The notes beneath the pieces were generated by a model. It had not been told where the DNA came from and made no database searches. It worked only from the letters and a program-made list of their open reading frames with translations. A stretch of 64,000 nucleotides of DNA, from the NCBI GenBank assembly GCA_965216695.1, contig OZ244212.1:434001-498000 (forward strand), in the 5' to 3' direction. Below, one piece after another: positions 1 to 8,864 of the stretch (position 1 is its first letter; each line of letters opens with the position of its first letter). The DNA comes from G965216695 sp965216695. Its GTDB lineage: Bacteria; Pseudomonadota; Gammaproteobacteria; Pseudomonadales; Azotimanducaceae. Position numbers and translations under genes: made by a program.

Positions 1-96
1 GCGGCTGGCCGCGGCCATAATCACGATCACAACCCCGATCACGAGCGTGGCGACCTGAGCCAGAAACAGCACGTAATCGTAGATGTGTTCCATCAT
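1..96 (-). CDS. sohB: Probable inner-membrane peptidase SohB, N-terminal fragment
   Basis: Only the first 32 codons lie in the window; the gene runs off the left edge. The fragment starts Met-Met-Glu-His and is followed by a single hydrophobic segment (residues about 8-29), which matches the N-terminal membrane anchor that precedes the S49 protease domain in SohB. An AGGAGA lies about 12 nt upstream of the first ATG. No catalytic residues are visible, so the name rests on the short anchor and its length before the edge. Any other singly anchored membrane protein remains possible. It diverges from the SCP2-domain gene. Confidence 0.5.
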   Translation of the reverse strand, partial: MMEHIYDYVLFLAQVATLVIGVVIVIMAAASR

Positions 97-265
97 GAGA
101 GGGTCTGTCTCCTAGGGTGTCTGGTCGACCGCGACGACGATCACGGCCTTCACCGAAACGAGTCATGCGCTGGCAGTCGCGAATGTATACGCTCGCTCCC
201 CGGGCGTCCATACTGCGAAGTCGTTATGGAGAGGAGTCGATGAGAGGATCCATCAAGGAGAGCGC

Positions 266-568
266 ATGACCGCGGCCCAGTTCGAACAGATGCTAGCCGA
301 CCGTTTCAATCCAGCCACAGCCGCTGCTTTCTCCGGCACCATTCGCATCGATGCCACCCGCGTGACAACGGTCTTCCGCGTTACGGATGAGACGCTGGAG
401 GTGAACGCCCAGCTGATTCCGGACGCAACGTTCTACTTCGCGGACCCGCTGCAGGCTGCGGCCATTTTACGCGGGGAACAGGACCCGATCGCCGCATTCA
501 TGAGCGGAGCGTTCCGTGCGGACAGCCACCTGACCTGGGTTTTCCCACTGCTCGCATTTTTTCGATGA
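266..568 (+). CDS. Small SCP2 sterol-binding domain protein
   Basis: A 100-residue protein with the SCP2 (sterol carrier protein 2) fold signature: a predicted beta-rich core, a YFADPLQAAAILRGE segment followed by DPIAAFMSGAF, the typical place where this family binds hydrophobic ligands or lipids. There is no signal peptide or membrane segment, so it should be cytosolic. A strong AAGGAGAGCGC ribosome-binding site precedes the ATG. Ligand and role are unknown; bacterial stand-alone SCP2 proteins include ubiquinone-biosynthesis accessory factors, but this one is shorter and I do not assign it to them. It converges with nudC, 4 nt apart. Confidence 0.75.
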   Translation: MTAAQFEQMLADRFNPATAAAFSGTIRIDATRVTTVFRVTDETLEVNAQLIPDATFYFADPLQAAAILRGEQDPIAAFMSGAFRADSHLTWVFPLLAFFR

Positions 569-572
569 GTGT

Positions 573-1412
573 TCAGCTATGCTCGCACTCCGCAACAAAG
601 TCGTCGATAAGCCATCGGGAAATCGCGGTGGCGGGCGGCACGTTGGGAAGTTCAGAGTAGTGGAACCACTCAGCCTCCGATATCTCCACGTCATCAAGCA
701 CGAGGTCGCCGCTCGCGTAGTCGGCATGGAATCCCAGCATCAGCGAGTTAGGAAAGGGCCAGCTCTGGCTCCCTAGATAGCGCAGATTGGTGACCTCGAT
801 GCCAACTTCCTCGCGTACTTCCCTGTGCACCGTCTGTTCCACAGACTCGCCCGGTTCCACGAACCCCGCAAGCGTGCTGAACATGCCTTTGGGCCAGGCG
901 GCGTTCCTGGCAAGCAGCATTTCCTGACCGCGCGTAACCAGCACGATGATGCTCGGGCTGAGCCGAGGGTAGAACACCTGTCCACAGGCCGTGCAAACCT
1001 TCGCGCGGTCCGCATCGTGATCCTGCGTTGCCTCGCCGCAGCGCCCACAGAACATGTGCGTGACATGCCAGTCGACCAATTGCGCCGCGCGCCCGGCCAG
1101 ATAGAAAAGTTCGGGTTCGGCCCGGCCAAGCCAGTCCCGCAGTCCCGCGAGCGCATAGCCTTCGGGCGCCCGGCCCGACGCGTGCACCGCGAAGCAGGAG
1201 CGGCCGTCGAGATGGCCCATGTAGTGTTCGTAATGTATATCGAGGTCGAGCCACCGGTAGGCGTCTGCATCTATAGGTTGCGGCACACCGTTTTCCGACA
1301 GGCACAGTGTTTTTCCATCGAGAACGATGAAGTACCACGCTCCGTCATCGCTTCGGTCTTCGGGAACCGCGACCAGGGACTGGAACAGGCTCGGTTGTGT
1401 AGGCCACTTCAA
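573..1412 (-). CDS. nudC: NAD(H) pyrophosphatase / RNA decapping Nudix enzyme NudC
   Basis: NudC hydrolyses NADH to NMNH and AMP and removes NAD caps from RNA. The 279-residue protein has a zinc ribbon with cysteines 122, 125, 140 and 143, a complete Nudix box at residues 183-205 (GX5EX7REVXEEXG) and the NudC-specific SQxWPFPxS motif at 215-223. In that motif the usual second Pro is Ser (SQSWPFPNS), a minor change. The start is TTG, preceded by GGGGTG. It diverges from nhaB across about 120 nt, so both probably have promoters in that gap. Confidence 0.93.
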   Translation of the reverse strand: MKWPTQPSLFQSLVAVPEDRSDDGAWYFIVLDGKTLCLSENGVPQPIDADAYRWLDLDIHYEHYMGHLDGRSCFAVHASGRAPEGYALAGLRDWLGRAEPELFYLAGRAAQLVDWHVTHMFCGRCGEATQDHDADRAKVCTACGQVFYPRLSPSIIVLVTRGQEMLLARNAAWPKGMFSTLAGFVEPGESVEQTVHREVREEVGIEVTNLRYLGSQSWPFPNSLMLGFHADYASGDLVLDDVEISEAEWFHYSELPNVPPATAISRWLIDDFVAECEHS

Positions 1413-1536
1413 ACGGGCACCCCGTCAATCGTCATCGCATAGAGCGGGATACTGAATCGAAAAGCCTTCGCAATTGCAAGCTTGAATCACAGCCATCGAC
1501 CACGCTATCGTGCAGTGAATCGCCGGCACCAACTGC

Positions 1537-3039
1537 ATGCTGACAGCCTTCTGGGACAATTTTCTGGGCCACGCGCCGGATTGGTATAAGACACTGATCG
1601 TCACGTTCATTGTCGCCAACCCGTTTCTCCTCCTTTTTCTGGGTCCTTTTGCCACCGGGTGGCTGGTGGTACTGCAGTTCATCTTCACGCTGGCCATGGC
1701 GCTGAAGTGCTACCCGCTGCAAGCCGGTGGTCTGCTTGCATTCGAGGCGGTGCTGTTGGGTATGACCTCGCCGGACACGGTTCTGGCCGAGGTGCTCAAC
1801 AACTTCGAAGTCATTCTGCTACTGATGTTTATGGTGGCGGGCATATTCTTCATGAAGGAACTGCTGTTGTTCACCTTCACGAAGATTCTGCTCGGCATAC
1901 GTTCGAAAACACTGATCTCGTTCCTGTTCTGTTCGGTTTCGGCGGTGCTTTCCGCGTTTCTGGACGCACTTACTGTTACCGCCGTTGTGATAAGCGTTGC
2001 TCTAGGTTTCTATTCGGTCTATCACAAGGTGGCATCAGGCAAACAGTATCGCGATGATCACGAACATGGGGACGACGAAACCGTCGCTGAGTTGCATCGC
2101 AGTGACCTCGCGCAATTCCGCCTGTTTCTACGCGGGCTGATGATGCACGCCGCGGTCGGCACCGCGCTCGGTGGCGTCTGCACCACCGTCGGTGAGCCGC
2201 AGAATCTGCTGATCGCAAGCAAAATGGGGTGGGAATTTGTCGAGTTCTTCCAGCGCATGTCGCCGGTTACGATCCCGGTGTTTTTCGCAGGCGTGACCAC
2301 CTGCGTCGTGCTCGAAAAGACCGGGCGCTTCGGCTACGGCGCAGAACTGCCGCCAGCGGTCCGTGACATCCTGACGGAGTACAACGCGTACGAGGATTCG
2401 AATCGCGGCCCCAAAGACAACGCTCGCCTGATCGTTCAGGCGGTGGCCGCGGGGTTTCTGGTCGTTGCACTCGCCTTTCACCTCGCCGCAGTGGGCTTGA
2501 TCGGACTGACGATCATCGTGCTTCAGACGGCGTTTAACGGAGTGATCGAAGAACACCGACTGGGACAGGCATTCGAAGAAGCGCTGCCGTTCACGTCGCT
2601 ACTGGTCGTGTTTTTCGGGATCGTCGGCGTAATCGAGGACCAGCACCTGTTCGCCCCCGTCATCAACTATGTGCTGGCGTTGCCGGCCAGCGTACAGCCC
2701 GGCATGTTCTACATTGCCAACGGTGTGCTCTCCGCCATCAGCGACAACGTGTTTGTCGCCACCGTCTACATCAATGAAGTAACGAGCGCATACAACAATA
2801 ACGAGATTACGCGCGAACAACTGAACGCGCTGGCAATCGCGATCAACACCGGTACCAACATTCCGAGCGTGGCGACCCCGAACGGTCAGGCGGCGTTTCT
2901 GTTTCTGCTCACGTCTTCGCTTGCGCCGCTTATTCGGTTGTCGTACGGGCGCATGGTCTGGATGGCGTTACCCTACACGGTGGTAATGGGTACCGTCGGT
3001 TGGCTGATGGTAAAACTCTTCATACACGCGGTTCCGTAG
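1537..3039 (+). CDS. nhaB: Na+/H+ antiporter NhaB
   Basis: A 500-residue polytopic inner-membrane protein that exports Na+ in exchange for H+. It matches the NhaB family along its whole length: the N-terminal NFLGHAPDWYKT segment, the TLAMALKCYPL helix, the FLDALTVTAVVISVA helix, the CTTVGEPQNLLIASKMGW motif and the C-terminal SVATPNGQAAFLFLL motif. About 12 membrane segments are evident. No good ribosome-binding site precedes the ATG, and an in-frame stop lies just upstream, so this is the only sensible start. Its 3' end overlaps the end of dnaQ by 20 nt on the opposite strand. Confidence 0.95.
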   Translation: MLTAFWDNFLGHAPDWYKTLIVTFIVANPFLLLFLGPFATGWLVVLQFIFTLAMALKCYPLQAGGLLAFEAVLLGMTSPDTVLAEVLNNFEVILLLMFMVAGIFFMKELLLFTFTKILLGIRSKTLISFLFCSVSAVLSAFLDALTVTAVVISVALGFYSVYHKVASGKQYRDDHEHGDDETVAELHRSDLAQFRLFLRGLMMHAAVGTALGGVCTTVGEPQNLLIASKMGWEFVEFFQRMSPVTIPVFFAGVTTCVVLEKTGRFGYGAELPPAVRDILTEYNAYEDSNRGPKDNARLIVQAVAAGFLVVALAFHLAAVGLIGLTIIVLQTAFNGVIEEHRLGQAFEEALPFTSLLVVFFGIVGVIEDQHLFAPVINYVLALPASVQPGMFYIANGVLSAISDNVFVATVYINEVTSAYNNNEITREQLNALAIAINTGTNIPSVATPNGQAAFLFLLTSSLAPLIRLSYGRMVWMALPYTVVMGTVGWLMVKLFIHAVP

Positions 3040-3760
3040 CCGACGCAACCGCTTCGTCCCGACGTCGCCACACTGCGCCGCTGGGACTCAGCTCTTCGAT
3101 CACGTCTAAAAACGCATCGTGTGCGGTGCATTCATCGTCGCTGGGTGCAATCACAATGAGTTCCCCGCCCTGCGGACGTACAACGGCCATAGGAACGGCA
3201 GCGGTGTCGGTTTGCTCCGACTCATCCTGCCCGAACAGTGCGGTTTGCCCGCCCGTAAGCAGTAGGTAGACGTCTGCGAGAATCTCCGCGTCGAGCAACG
3301 CACCGTGAAGCGTGCGCGCCGAGTTGTCCACGCCGTAGCGGCGACACAACGCGTCCAGGCCGTTTTTCTGTCCCGGGTGTTTGTGACGCGCGAGCGCGAG
3401 CGTGTCGGTAACGCCACACAGATTGGCCACGCGGTGGTCGCCGCCCAGTAGCGCAAACTCGTAATCCAGAAAACCGACGTCGAACGGCGCATTGTGGATC
3501 ACGAGTTCCGCGCCCGAGATGAATTCCAGCAACCGCGGAGCGACGTCTGCAAAGACGGGTTTGTCGCTCAGAAAGGCCGCGTCTAGCCCATGCACCTCTA
3601 GCGCACCGGGATCGATTTCACGCTCGGGATTGACGTACTCGTGAAAGTGGCGGCCTGTCAGACGGCGGTTGACCAGCTCCACACCGCCGATTTCAATGAT
3701 TCGGTGACCGCGGTCCGTTTCGAGGCCGGTCGTTTCGGTGTCCAGGACAATCTGCCTCAC
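3020..3760 (-). CDS. dnaQ: DNA polymerase III epsilon subunit (3'-5' proofreading exonuclease)
   Basis: Proofreading subunit of the replicative polymerase core. The three exonuclease motifs are intact: Exo I with Asp7 and Glu9 (DTETTG), Exo II with Asp94 (HNAPFD), and the HxxxxD Exo III motif with His152 and Asp157 (HGALLD). At 246 residues it is the normal length, with a C-terminal tail that would bind the alpha subunit. The ATG overlaps the rnhA stop by 4 nt (ATGA), so it is translationally coupled to rnhA, the standard gammaproteobacterial pair. Confidence 0.96.
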   Translation of the reverse strand: MRQIVLDTETTGLETDRGHRIIEIGGVELVNRRLTGRHFHEYVNPEREIDPGALEVHGLDAAFLSDKPVFADVAPRLLEFISGAELVIHNAPFDVGFLDYEFALLGGDHRVANLCGVTDTLALARHKHPGQKNGLDALCRRYGVDNSARTLHGALLDAEILADVYLLLTGGQTALFGQDESEQTDTAAVPMAVVRPQGGELIVIAPSDDECTAHDAFLDVIEELSPSGAVWRRRDEAVASATEPRV

Positions 3761-4227
3761 ATCGACATCTCATCGATCGCGTCATTGGCCGCCTGATCGA
3801 CGCGCTCATTCTCCGTGTGTCCGCTGTGTCCTTTCACCCAGTGCCAGGAAATCTCGTGCGCGGCCACGGCCTGATCCAGGCGCTGCCAGAGGTCCTGATT
3901 TTTGACGGGCTTCTTCTGGCTCGTACGCCAGCCATTGGCCTTCCAACGGTTAAGCCAACCGGTGATGCCTTGTCTGACGTACTGCGAATCTGTGGTCAGT
4001 ACCACGCGGCAGGGCCTCGTGAGCGCTTCAAGGCCACGTATCGCGGCCATCAGCTCCATCCGATTGTTCGTGGTGTGTTCTTCCGCGCCATTGATCAACT
4101 TTTCGTGACCACCCATGCGCAAAAGCGCCGCCCAACCGCCCGGTCCCGGGTTGCCGCGGCAGGCACCATCGGTGAAGACCTCCACATCCTGCAGGCACAA
4201 ACCTTCAGTCACTGCGGCTTCTCGCAT
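3757..4227 (-). CDS. rnhA: Ribonuclease HI
   Basis: Degrades the RNA strand of RNA-DNA hybrids. Counted from the ATG at 4227 the protein is 156 residues and has the catalytic carboxylates Asp20 (FTDGACRGNPGPGG), Glu58 (NNRMELMAA), Asp80 (TTDSQYV) and Asp144 (ENERVDQAAN), plus the basic protrusion around residues 93-112. The open frame continues further upstream, but only as antisense-free overlap with the methyltransferase gene. A GTG at 4212, preceded by GAGAAG, is an equally good start giving 151 residues. It is the middle gene of methyltransferase-rnhA-dnaQ. Confidence 0.94.
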   Translation of the reverse strand: MREAAVTEGLCLQDVEVFTDGACRGNPGPGGWAALLRMGGHEKLINGAEEHTTNNRMELMAAIRGLEALTRPCRVVLTTDSQYVRQGITGWLNRWKANGWRTSQKKPVKNQDLWQRLDQAVAAHEISWHWVKGHSGHTENERVDQAANDAIDEMSM

Positions 4228-4993
4228 ACGGCCCACGCGACCAAGCCGACAGCTTCGGATAGGCGACAGGTGCCAGTTTGCCGTGCTCCAGGCCGATCTC
4301 CCGCCAGTGACCGCGCGTGGCAGGGTTCTGACGCACAGCCGAAAGGACGAACGCACCCGCAAAAGGAACATTGCGACGCTCCAGCCAATCGACCGGCTTG
4401 TGCCACCTTCCGTGGCGCGGCAGACCATGATCGAGAAAACGTATCGGCGCCACGTCGAAACCCAGCACGGTCAACCAATCCGCATAGCGCCCTGCCCGCA
4501 CAAGGCGTAATCCGGGCTGGCGTCGCCGGCGCCACGCATTCCGCACGCCACGATGACTCCACGGGTTGAACCCGCAGATGGCGATGCGCCCGCCAGGAGC
4601 GACGATTCGAGCTACCTCCCGGATGCACATGCGCGGATCTTCTGCGCACTCCAGAATATGATGCAACACCACTGCATCCATTGCACCGGATCTCACCGGC
4701 AGGTCGTGGGCGTCCACTACCAACGTCGCGAGATCCCTTGCCGGTGCCGCCGGCGAACGCTGCGGGCGCTCGATCGACCCGAAAAAGGCGTGCCGCACCA
4801 TGCACCGCTGCGCAACCGCGCTGGTAGGTTCGTGGCACCCCAGCCACAGCAGGCAGTCCCCATGAAACTGCCGCGCGAGCGGACCGAGTAGATCGCGTTG
4901 CCGTGCCAAGAGCTCCGCGCCCTTCTGTGAATCGAACCATCGATCGAGTTGCGCGAGCCTGGCGGACGTGCGTCCCAGTGGTTGCTGTGTCAC
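4205..4993 (-). CDS. SAM-dependent methyltransferase, YafS-like
   Basis: A class I methyltransferase of the family that sits next to rnhA and gloB in many gammaproteobacteria (E. coli YafS). Visible features are the LVVDAHDLPVRSGAMDAVVLHHILE stretch (written in parts: post-I motif DAHDLP and motif II region MDAVVLHH), the REVARIVAPGGRIAICGFNPWS motif and a C-terminal beta region. The glycine-rich motif I is degenerate, as is usual in this family. I chose GTG 4993 because it gives a family-like N-terminus and has AGAGAG upstream. A GTG at 5050 would add 19 residues. Substrate unknown. Confidence 0.8.
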   Translation of the reverse strand: MTQQPLGRTSARLAQLDRWFDSQKGAELLARQRDLLGPLARQFHGDCLLWLGCHEPTSAVAQRCMVRHAFFGSIERPQRSPAAPARDLATLVVDAHDLPVRSGAMDAVVLHHILECAEDPRMCIREVARIVAPGGRIAICGFNPWSHRGVRNAWRRRRQPGLRLVRAGRYADWLTVLGFDVAPIRFLDHGLPRHGRWHKPVDWLERRNVPFAGAFVLSAVRQNPATRGHWREIGLEHGKLAPVAYPKLSAWSRGPYARSRSD

Positions 4994-5348
4994 GAAAAAC
5001 TCTCTGGCATTCGGCCATGGCGGCGAAAGACGTATTCTCGCCAAATCCACGATCGCTGTCCCGCGCGTTGGCGCGTTTCGCGCTCGAAATCGATAAATGC
5101 CACAAACTTGTCATATTCTTGTCGTACAAGAATTGTTGCGCGGTTGGGGACCGGCCACGATCGCGACCATGTGCGCGCCAAAGACGCCGATTATCTGACA
5201 GAATATGCGTGTGAGTCGAAAACGGCGGGCTGGCCCCGAGGAACGGGAGCACGAGCACGCCACAAGAACGAGAAGATCGGCTCAGAGAAATAAAACGACA
5301 GCGCGCGAAAGGAACCTGCGACAGCGCTGCAGTGGAGGATTGCGAATT
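4994..5348. other. Divergent intergenic region between the methyltransferase and mltD
   Basis: About 355 nt separate the two divergent starts chosen here. In related genomes gloB (glyoxalase II) usually lies near this position; no gloB-like frame is present. The region holds a perfect palindrome at 5115-5133 (listed separately), and the mltD leader with its GGAGG at 5334-5338. An open frame extends upstream of mltD through 5205 but its encoded residues are a charged, low-quality extension in front of a lipoprotein signal, so I treat it as untranslated leader. I see no convincing sigma-70 hexamer pair. Confidence 0.5.
5102..5133. promoter_or_regulatory. Candidate operator: ACAAG/CTTGT inverted repeats
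   Basis: ATTCTTGT (5115-5122) and ACAAGAAT (5126-5133) form a perfect 8-bp inverted repeat with a 3-nt spacer. A second, shorter palindrome ACAAACTTGT lies at 5102-5111, so the half-site CTTGT occurs at 5107 and 5118 in direct orientation and inverted at 5126. The arrangement, in a divergent promoter region, is typical of a dimeric repressor site. The cognate regulator is not identifiable. Confidence 0.4.
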
Positions 5349-6905
5349 TTGAATCGGTCAGCCGTTCCACGGCAGGCATGCAGCTTGCTGTGCACGATCA
5401 TACTTGTCACCGGGTGCATGACGACTGCGTCACCCGAACGTTCGCCACCAGCGGCCGACGCGCCTGTCGAGCCAGCGATCGAAAGCCTGCTAGGCGCGAG
5501 CGCGTTTCCGCCCATACCCTACCGGGAGAATCCTAACTTAGCGGCAGTGCCAGCGGATGATCCAGAACCCGAGTCCATCGCACCACCACCCGATGTGTGG
5601 GCATGGCTGCGGGCACGTTTCACGCTAGCCGATGCGATCGAAACCAATCTGTTGAAATCCGAACTGCGCTGGCTCGCGCGTCACCCCGCGTTCATCACGC
5701 GCTTGTCTGATCGTGCGGGCTACTACCTGCCCTACATACTCCACCAGATCGAGGATCGGAATCTGCCCGCCGAGGTCGCATTGATCCCCATGATCGAGAG
5801 CGCGCTCGATCCGTTGGCCATGTCGCCGCAGGGCGCGGCCGGTATCTGGCAGTTCATGCCGGCGACGGCCAAACGCTTCGGTCTTCGGCGCGACTACTGG
5901 TACGCGCCACGCTGGGACCCAGTCGCGTCCACGGACGCGGCGATTCGCTACATCGAGTATCTGCATGTCCGCTTTCCAAACTGGCTGCACACTTTCGCTG
6001 CATACAACGCCGGCGAGGGCAAACTTCGACGCGCGCTCAAACGCGGTGGCGACGCTACGCCGCCCTGGCATCTACCGCTCCCGCGCGAGACACGGCACTA
6101 CGTTCCGCGCCTGCTGGCACTCGCCGAACTCATCCGAAATCCCGACCGACACGGGGTGGAACTGCCCCGGGTCAATATGGAATCGAAACTGCAACACCTC
6201 GATCTGGCGCATCAATTCGACCTGGCGGTCCTCGCCGAAACCCTTGGAACGGACATTGAGGCGCTCCGACGCTTCAATCCGGGTCTGCGGCGCTGGGCCA
6301 CACCGCCTCACGCGTATCGCCTCGCCATTCCCCGCGCCGAAGAATCCCGGGAAGCGCAGGAGAAACTGATCGCCGCGATAGAACCGGAGCGCCGCATGAA
6401 ATGGCATCGCGTGGAAGTGCGCCCGGGTGACACGCTCTCAGAGATTGCCATAGCCTACCGAACCGACGTCGATACGATTCGCCGCGCCAACCAGCTTAAT
6501 GGCACGCGAATCCGCGCGGGCGCGGAACTGCTGATCCCATCGAGTGCGACCACGATGCCACTCGACGACACCGTGTATGTATCCGCCGGTGCAACGCACA
6601 CCGTAGTGGCCGGCGACTCGCTGTGGACCATCTCACGAAGATACGGCATGTCGATCAATCAGTTGCTCCGATTGAACGGGCTCTCACGACGAGCGTATCT
6701 CCAGGTGGGGCAAACGCTCTCGCTGGGTCAAGGCGCCAACCGTAAGGTGTCGTACAAAGTTCGGTACGGCGATTCACTCTCGACGATTGCGGCGCGTTTC
6801 GGCATTCGCGTTCAGGATCTGGCCAACTGGAACCAAATCCAGAGGCCGTTTCGAATTCGCGCTGGCCAGACTCTAGTGGTGCACGTAGGTCCCCAGCGCC
6901 TCTGA
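5349..6905 (+). CDS. mltD: Membrane-bound lytic murein transglycosylase D (lipoprotein)
   Basis: Cleaves peptidoglycan glycan strands to 1,6-anhydro-muropeptides. From the TTG at 5349 (GGAGG 10 nt upstream) the 518-residue product starts with a 22-residue lipoprotein signal ending LVTGC (Cys23), which the longer frame would bury. A family 1 SLT domain follows, with catalytic Glu150 in IPMIESALDP and the GIWQFMP and AAYNAGEG motifs. Three LysM peptidoglycan-binding repeats occupy about residues 354-398, 416-460 and 470-513. Its 3' end faces ppiD across a short palindrome. Confidence 0.92.
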   Translation: MNRSAVPRQACSLLCTIILVTGCMTTASPERSPPAADAPVEPAIESLLGASAFPPIPYRENPNLAAVPADDPEPESIAPPPDVWAWLRARFTLADAIETNLLKSELRWLARHPAFITRLSDRAGYYLPYILHQIEDRNLPAEVALIPMIESALDPLAMSPQGAAGIWQFMPATAKRFGLRRDYWYAPRWDPVASTDAAIRYIEYLHVRFPNWLHTFAAYNAGEGKLRRALKRGGDATPPWHLPLPRETRHYVPRLLALAELIRNPDRHGVELPRVNMESKLQHLDLAHQFDLAVLAETLGTDIEALRRFNPGLRRWATPPHAYRLAIPRAEESREAQEKLIAAIEPERRMKWHRVEVRPGDTLSEIAIAYRTDVDTIRRANQLNGTRIRAGAELLIPSSATTMPLDDTVYVSAGATHTVVAGDSLWTISRRYGMSINQLLRLNGLSRRAYLQVGQTLSLGQGANRKVSYKVRYGDSLSTIAARFGIRVQDLANWNQIQRPFRIRAGQTLVVHVGPQRL

Positions 6906-6908
6906 TCC

Positions 6909-6929
6909 CGCGCCGATCGAAACGGCGCG
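6909..6929. terminator. Bidirectional hairpin between convergent mltD and ppiD
   Basis: CGCGCCG (6909-6915) and CGGCGCG (6923-6929) form a perfect 7-bp stem with a 7-nt loop, placed exactly between the stop codons of the convergent genes mltD and ppiD. There is no T-run on either side, so it is not a textbook intrinsic terminator; it could protect both 3' ends. Confidence 0.45.
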
Positions 6930-8849
6930 TCAGCCCGACGCGTCGACTGTGGGACGCACAATGGACACGCGAGACTCCGCGCTTTCGTACAGGGCCGAGA
7001 AGTCGAGTTGGCCCGCGCGTGATCGAAGGTAGCGCCGTATGTCGTCTCGTTCGGCCGTACTCAGATTGTCCAGGTTCCCATCAGAGACTCGGGTGACCAC
7101 AACAACCGCTCGGTCCCCACCGTCGAGGACGACGTCGCCGACACTCCGACGCGATGCGCCCGGATTCGGCAGGTCGAACGCGCTGCGGACCACGCGCGCG
7201 TCTGCGTCGTTGTCCGTGCGAGACGCGCCCGTCAGTCGCTGCCATTCCAGGCCCGCCCGCCGGGCAACGTCGGAGACCGAATCGCCGCTCTCGAGACTCG
7301 CGATCGCGTCGTCAGCGGCTGCGTTCATAGCCGCAAACGCGCGTTCGCTGCGGATTTCACGCGCAATCTCGTCGCGAACTTCGTCAAACGGGCGGACCTG
7401 AAGCGGGTAGATTTCGACCGCACGCACGGCAACGGCGGACGCGTCATTCAGTTCGATAACCGGGCTGTTGCGCCCCTCATCGAAAACTTCCGAGGTGAAC
7501 AATGCCTCCCTGACCTCAGGAAACTCGAACACGTCCGGCCCCGCGTCCCGCGTAACGTCCGATACCGATTTAACGTCCAGCCCGAACGCGTCGGCCGCCG
7601 CCTCCAGAGCGTCTGGGTTCTCGAACACGAGTTCATCCAGCAGGCGCACCCGCTCTGTGAACAACGCCCGTGCTTCGTCCTCCCGAAGCCGCGCAGCGAC
7701 CGCGTCCCGCGCCTCGTCGAATTCCGGATGTGTGGGTAACACAACGTCGTTCAACCGAATGAGGTGAACCCCGAATTGAGACACGACGGGTTCCGAAAGA
7801 TCACCGGGTTCGCCAAGCTCAAACAGCGCTTCCTCAAACGCAGGATCAAAAACCCCCTTGCCTGCACTGCCCAGATCTCCACCCAGGCGGGCGGAACCCG
7901 GATCCTCGGAGATGTTCTTCGCAAGTTCGGCAAACTCCTCGCCGCCAAGCACGCGCTCGCGAATGTTGTTTATCTCTGCAATGGCGTCGGCCTCTGGACG
8001 ATCATCGGTTACGCGCAACAGAATATGCGAACTGTTCCGCTGCTCGTTGGCGAGTGCCGCTTCGCGCTCGGCTTCGTAGGCAGCACGTATGTCCTCTTCG
8101 GTGATATCAATCTCCGGGTCGTCGATCAGGTCACCCCACGACAACTGAACGTACTGTGCGTCTGCTTTTTCTTCCGTCTGGTAATCCAGCTGGTTCTCGT
8201 CAAACCGCAATCGAATTTCGTCGTCGCTCACGTCAACCTGATCGGCGTACGCTGCGCTGTTGAACGTGAGGTAGGCAAAATCGCGCTTCTGACTCAGCAA
8301 ACGCGCTGCACCACGCAACTCCCACTCGGTGAGCAAGGAGCTGTCAACGACGCCCAGGCGCAACTGGTCCTCTGCGATCGCGCGTCGCGTTTCCTCCAGA
8401 AACTGTTGAGGCGAGTACCCGAGATTCTGCACGCGGAGCCGGTAAGTCGCTTCACTGAACGCACCGTCGACCTGAAACGCTGGATTGGAACGTACGAGTC
8501 GAGCCACCGCCTGTTGCGATGCCCCGATCCCCAGCTCATCGGTCGCCGCTTCGAGCACCTTGCGTCCGATCAACTGTTCCAGCACGCGTCCTTCGAGCAA
8601 ACGCGGATCGATGTCGGCTGGATCGAATTCCGGACCGAGCTCTGCAGCCAGGCGTTGCGCTTCCAACTGGCTTGCGCGGACAAACTCGTTGCGGGTGATC
8701 TCGTCGCCGTCGACGCTTGCAACCCCCTGCTGTCCGGTAGCAAAAAGATTGAATGCACCAAACCCAAACACGGTCAGGACGAATACGAGCAGGCCTACAA
8801 CAATTTTAGCAGCCGTGCTTTGTGTCTGGTCTCTCAGCTTCTGCAACAT
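6930..8849 (-). CDS. ppiD: Periplasmic folding chaperone / peptidyl-prolyl isomerase PpiD
   Basis: A 639-residue inner-membrane-anchored periplasmic chaperone that assists proteins leaving the Sec translocon. Residues about 16-36 form the single N-terminal membrane anchor (KIVVGLLVFVLTVFGFGAF). A SurA-like N-terminal chaperone region follows. One parvulin domain lies at about residues 270-365, with NSSHILLRV at its start and FGVHLIRL at its end. A degenerate second rotamase-like region completes the C-terminus. The gene follows hupB, the standard lon-hupB-ppiD order, with about 300 nt between hupB and its start. Confidence 0.95.
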   Translation of the reverse strand: MLQKLRDQTQSTAAKIVVGLLVFVLTVFGFGAFNLFATGQQGVASVDGDEITRNEFVRASQLEAQRLAAELGPEFDPADIDPRLLEGRVLEQLIGRKVLEAATDELGIGASQQAVARLVRSNPAFQVDGAFSEATYRLRVQNLGYSPQQFLEETRRAIAEDQLRLGVVDSSLLTEWELRGAARLLSQKRDFAYLTFNSAAYADQVDVSDDEIRLRFDENQLDYQTEEKADAQYVQLSWGDLIDDPEIDITEEDIRAAYEAEREAALANEQRNSSHILLRVTDDRPEADAIAEINNIRERVLGGEEFAELAKNISEDPGSARLGGDLGSAGKGVFDPAFEEALFELGEPGDLSEPVVSQFGVHLIRLNDVVLPTHPEFDEARDAVAARLREDEARALFTERVRLLDELVFENPDALEAAADAFGLDVKSVSDVTRDAGPDVFEFPEVREALFTSEVFDEGRNSPVIELNDASAVAVRAVEIYPLQVRPFDEVRDEIAREIRSERAFAAMNAAADDAIASLESGDSVSDVARRAGLEWQRLTGASRTDNDADARVVRSAFDLPNPGASRRSVGDVVLDGGDRAVVVVTRVSDGNLDNLSTAERDDIRRYLRSRAGQLDFSALYESAESRVSIVRPTVDASG

Positions 8850-8864
8850 ATCGACCGATCCGTC

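Noticed and set aside
5205..5348. N-terminal extension of MltD from 5205
   Set aside because: The added 48 residues are highly charged and would hide the lipoprotein signal and LVTGC lipobox; TTG 5349 has a proper GGAGG.
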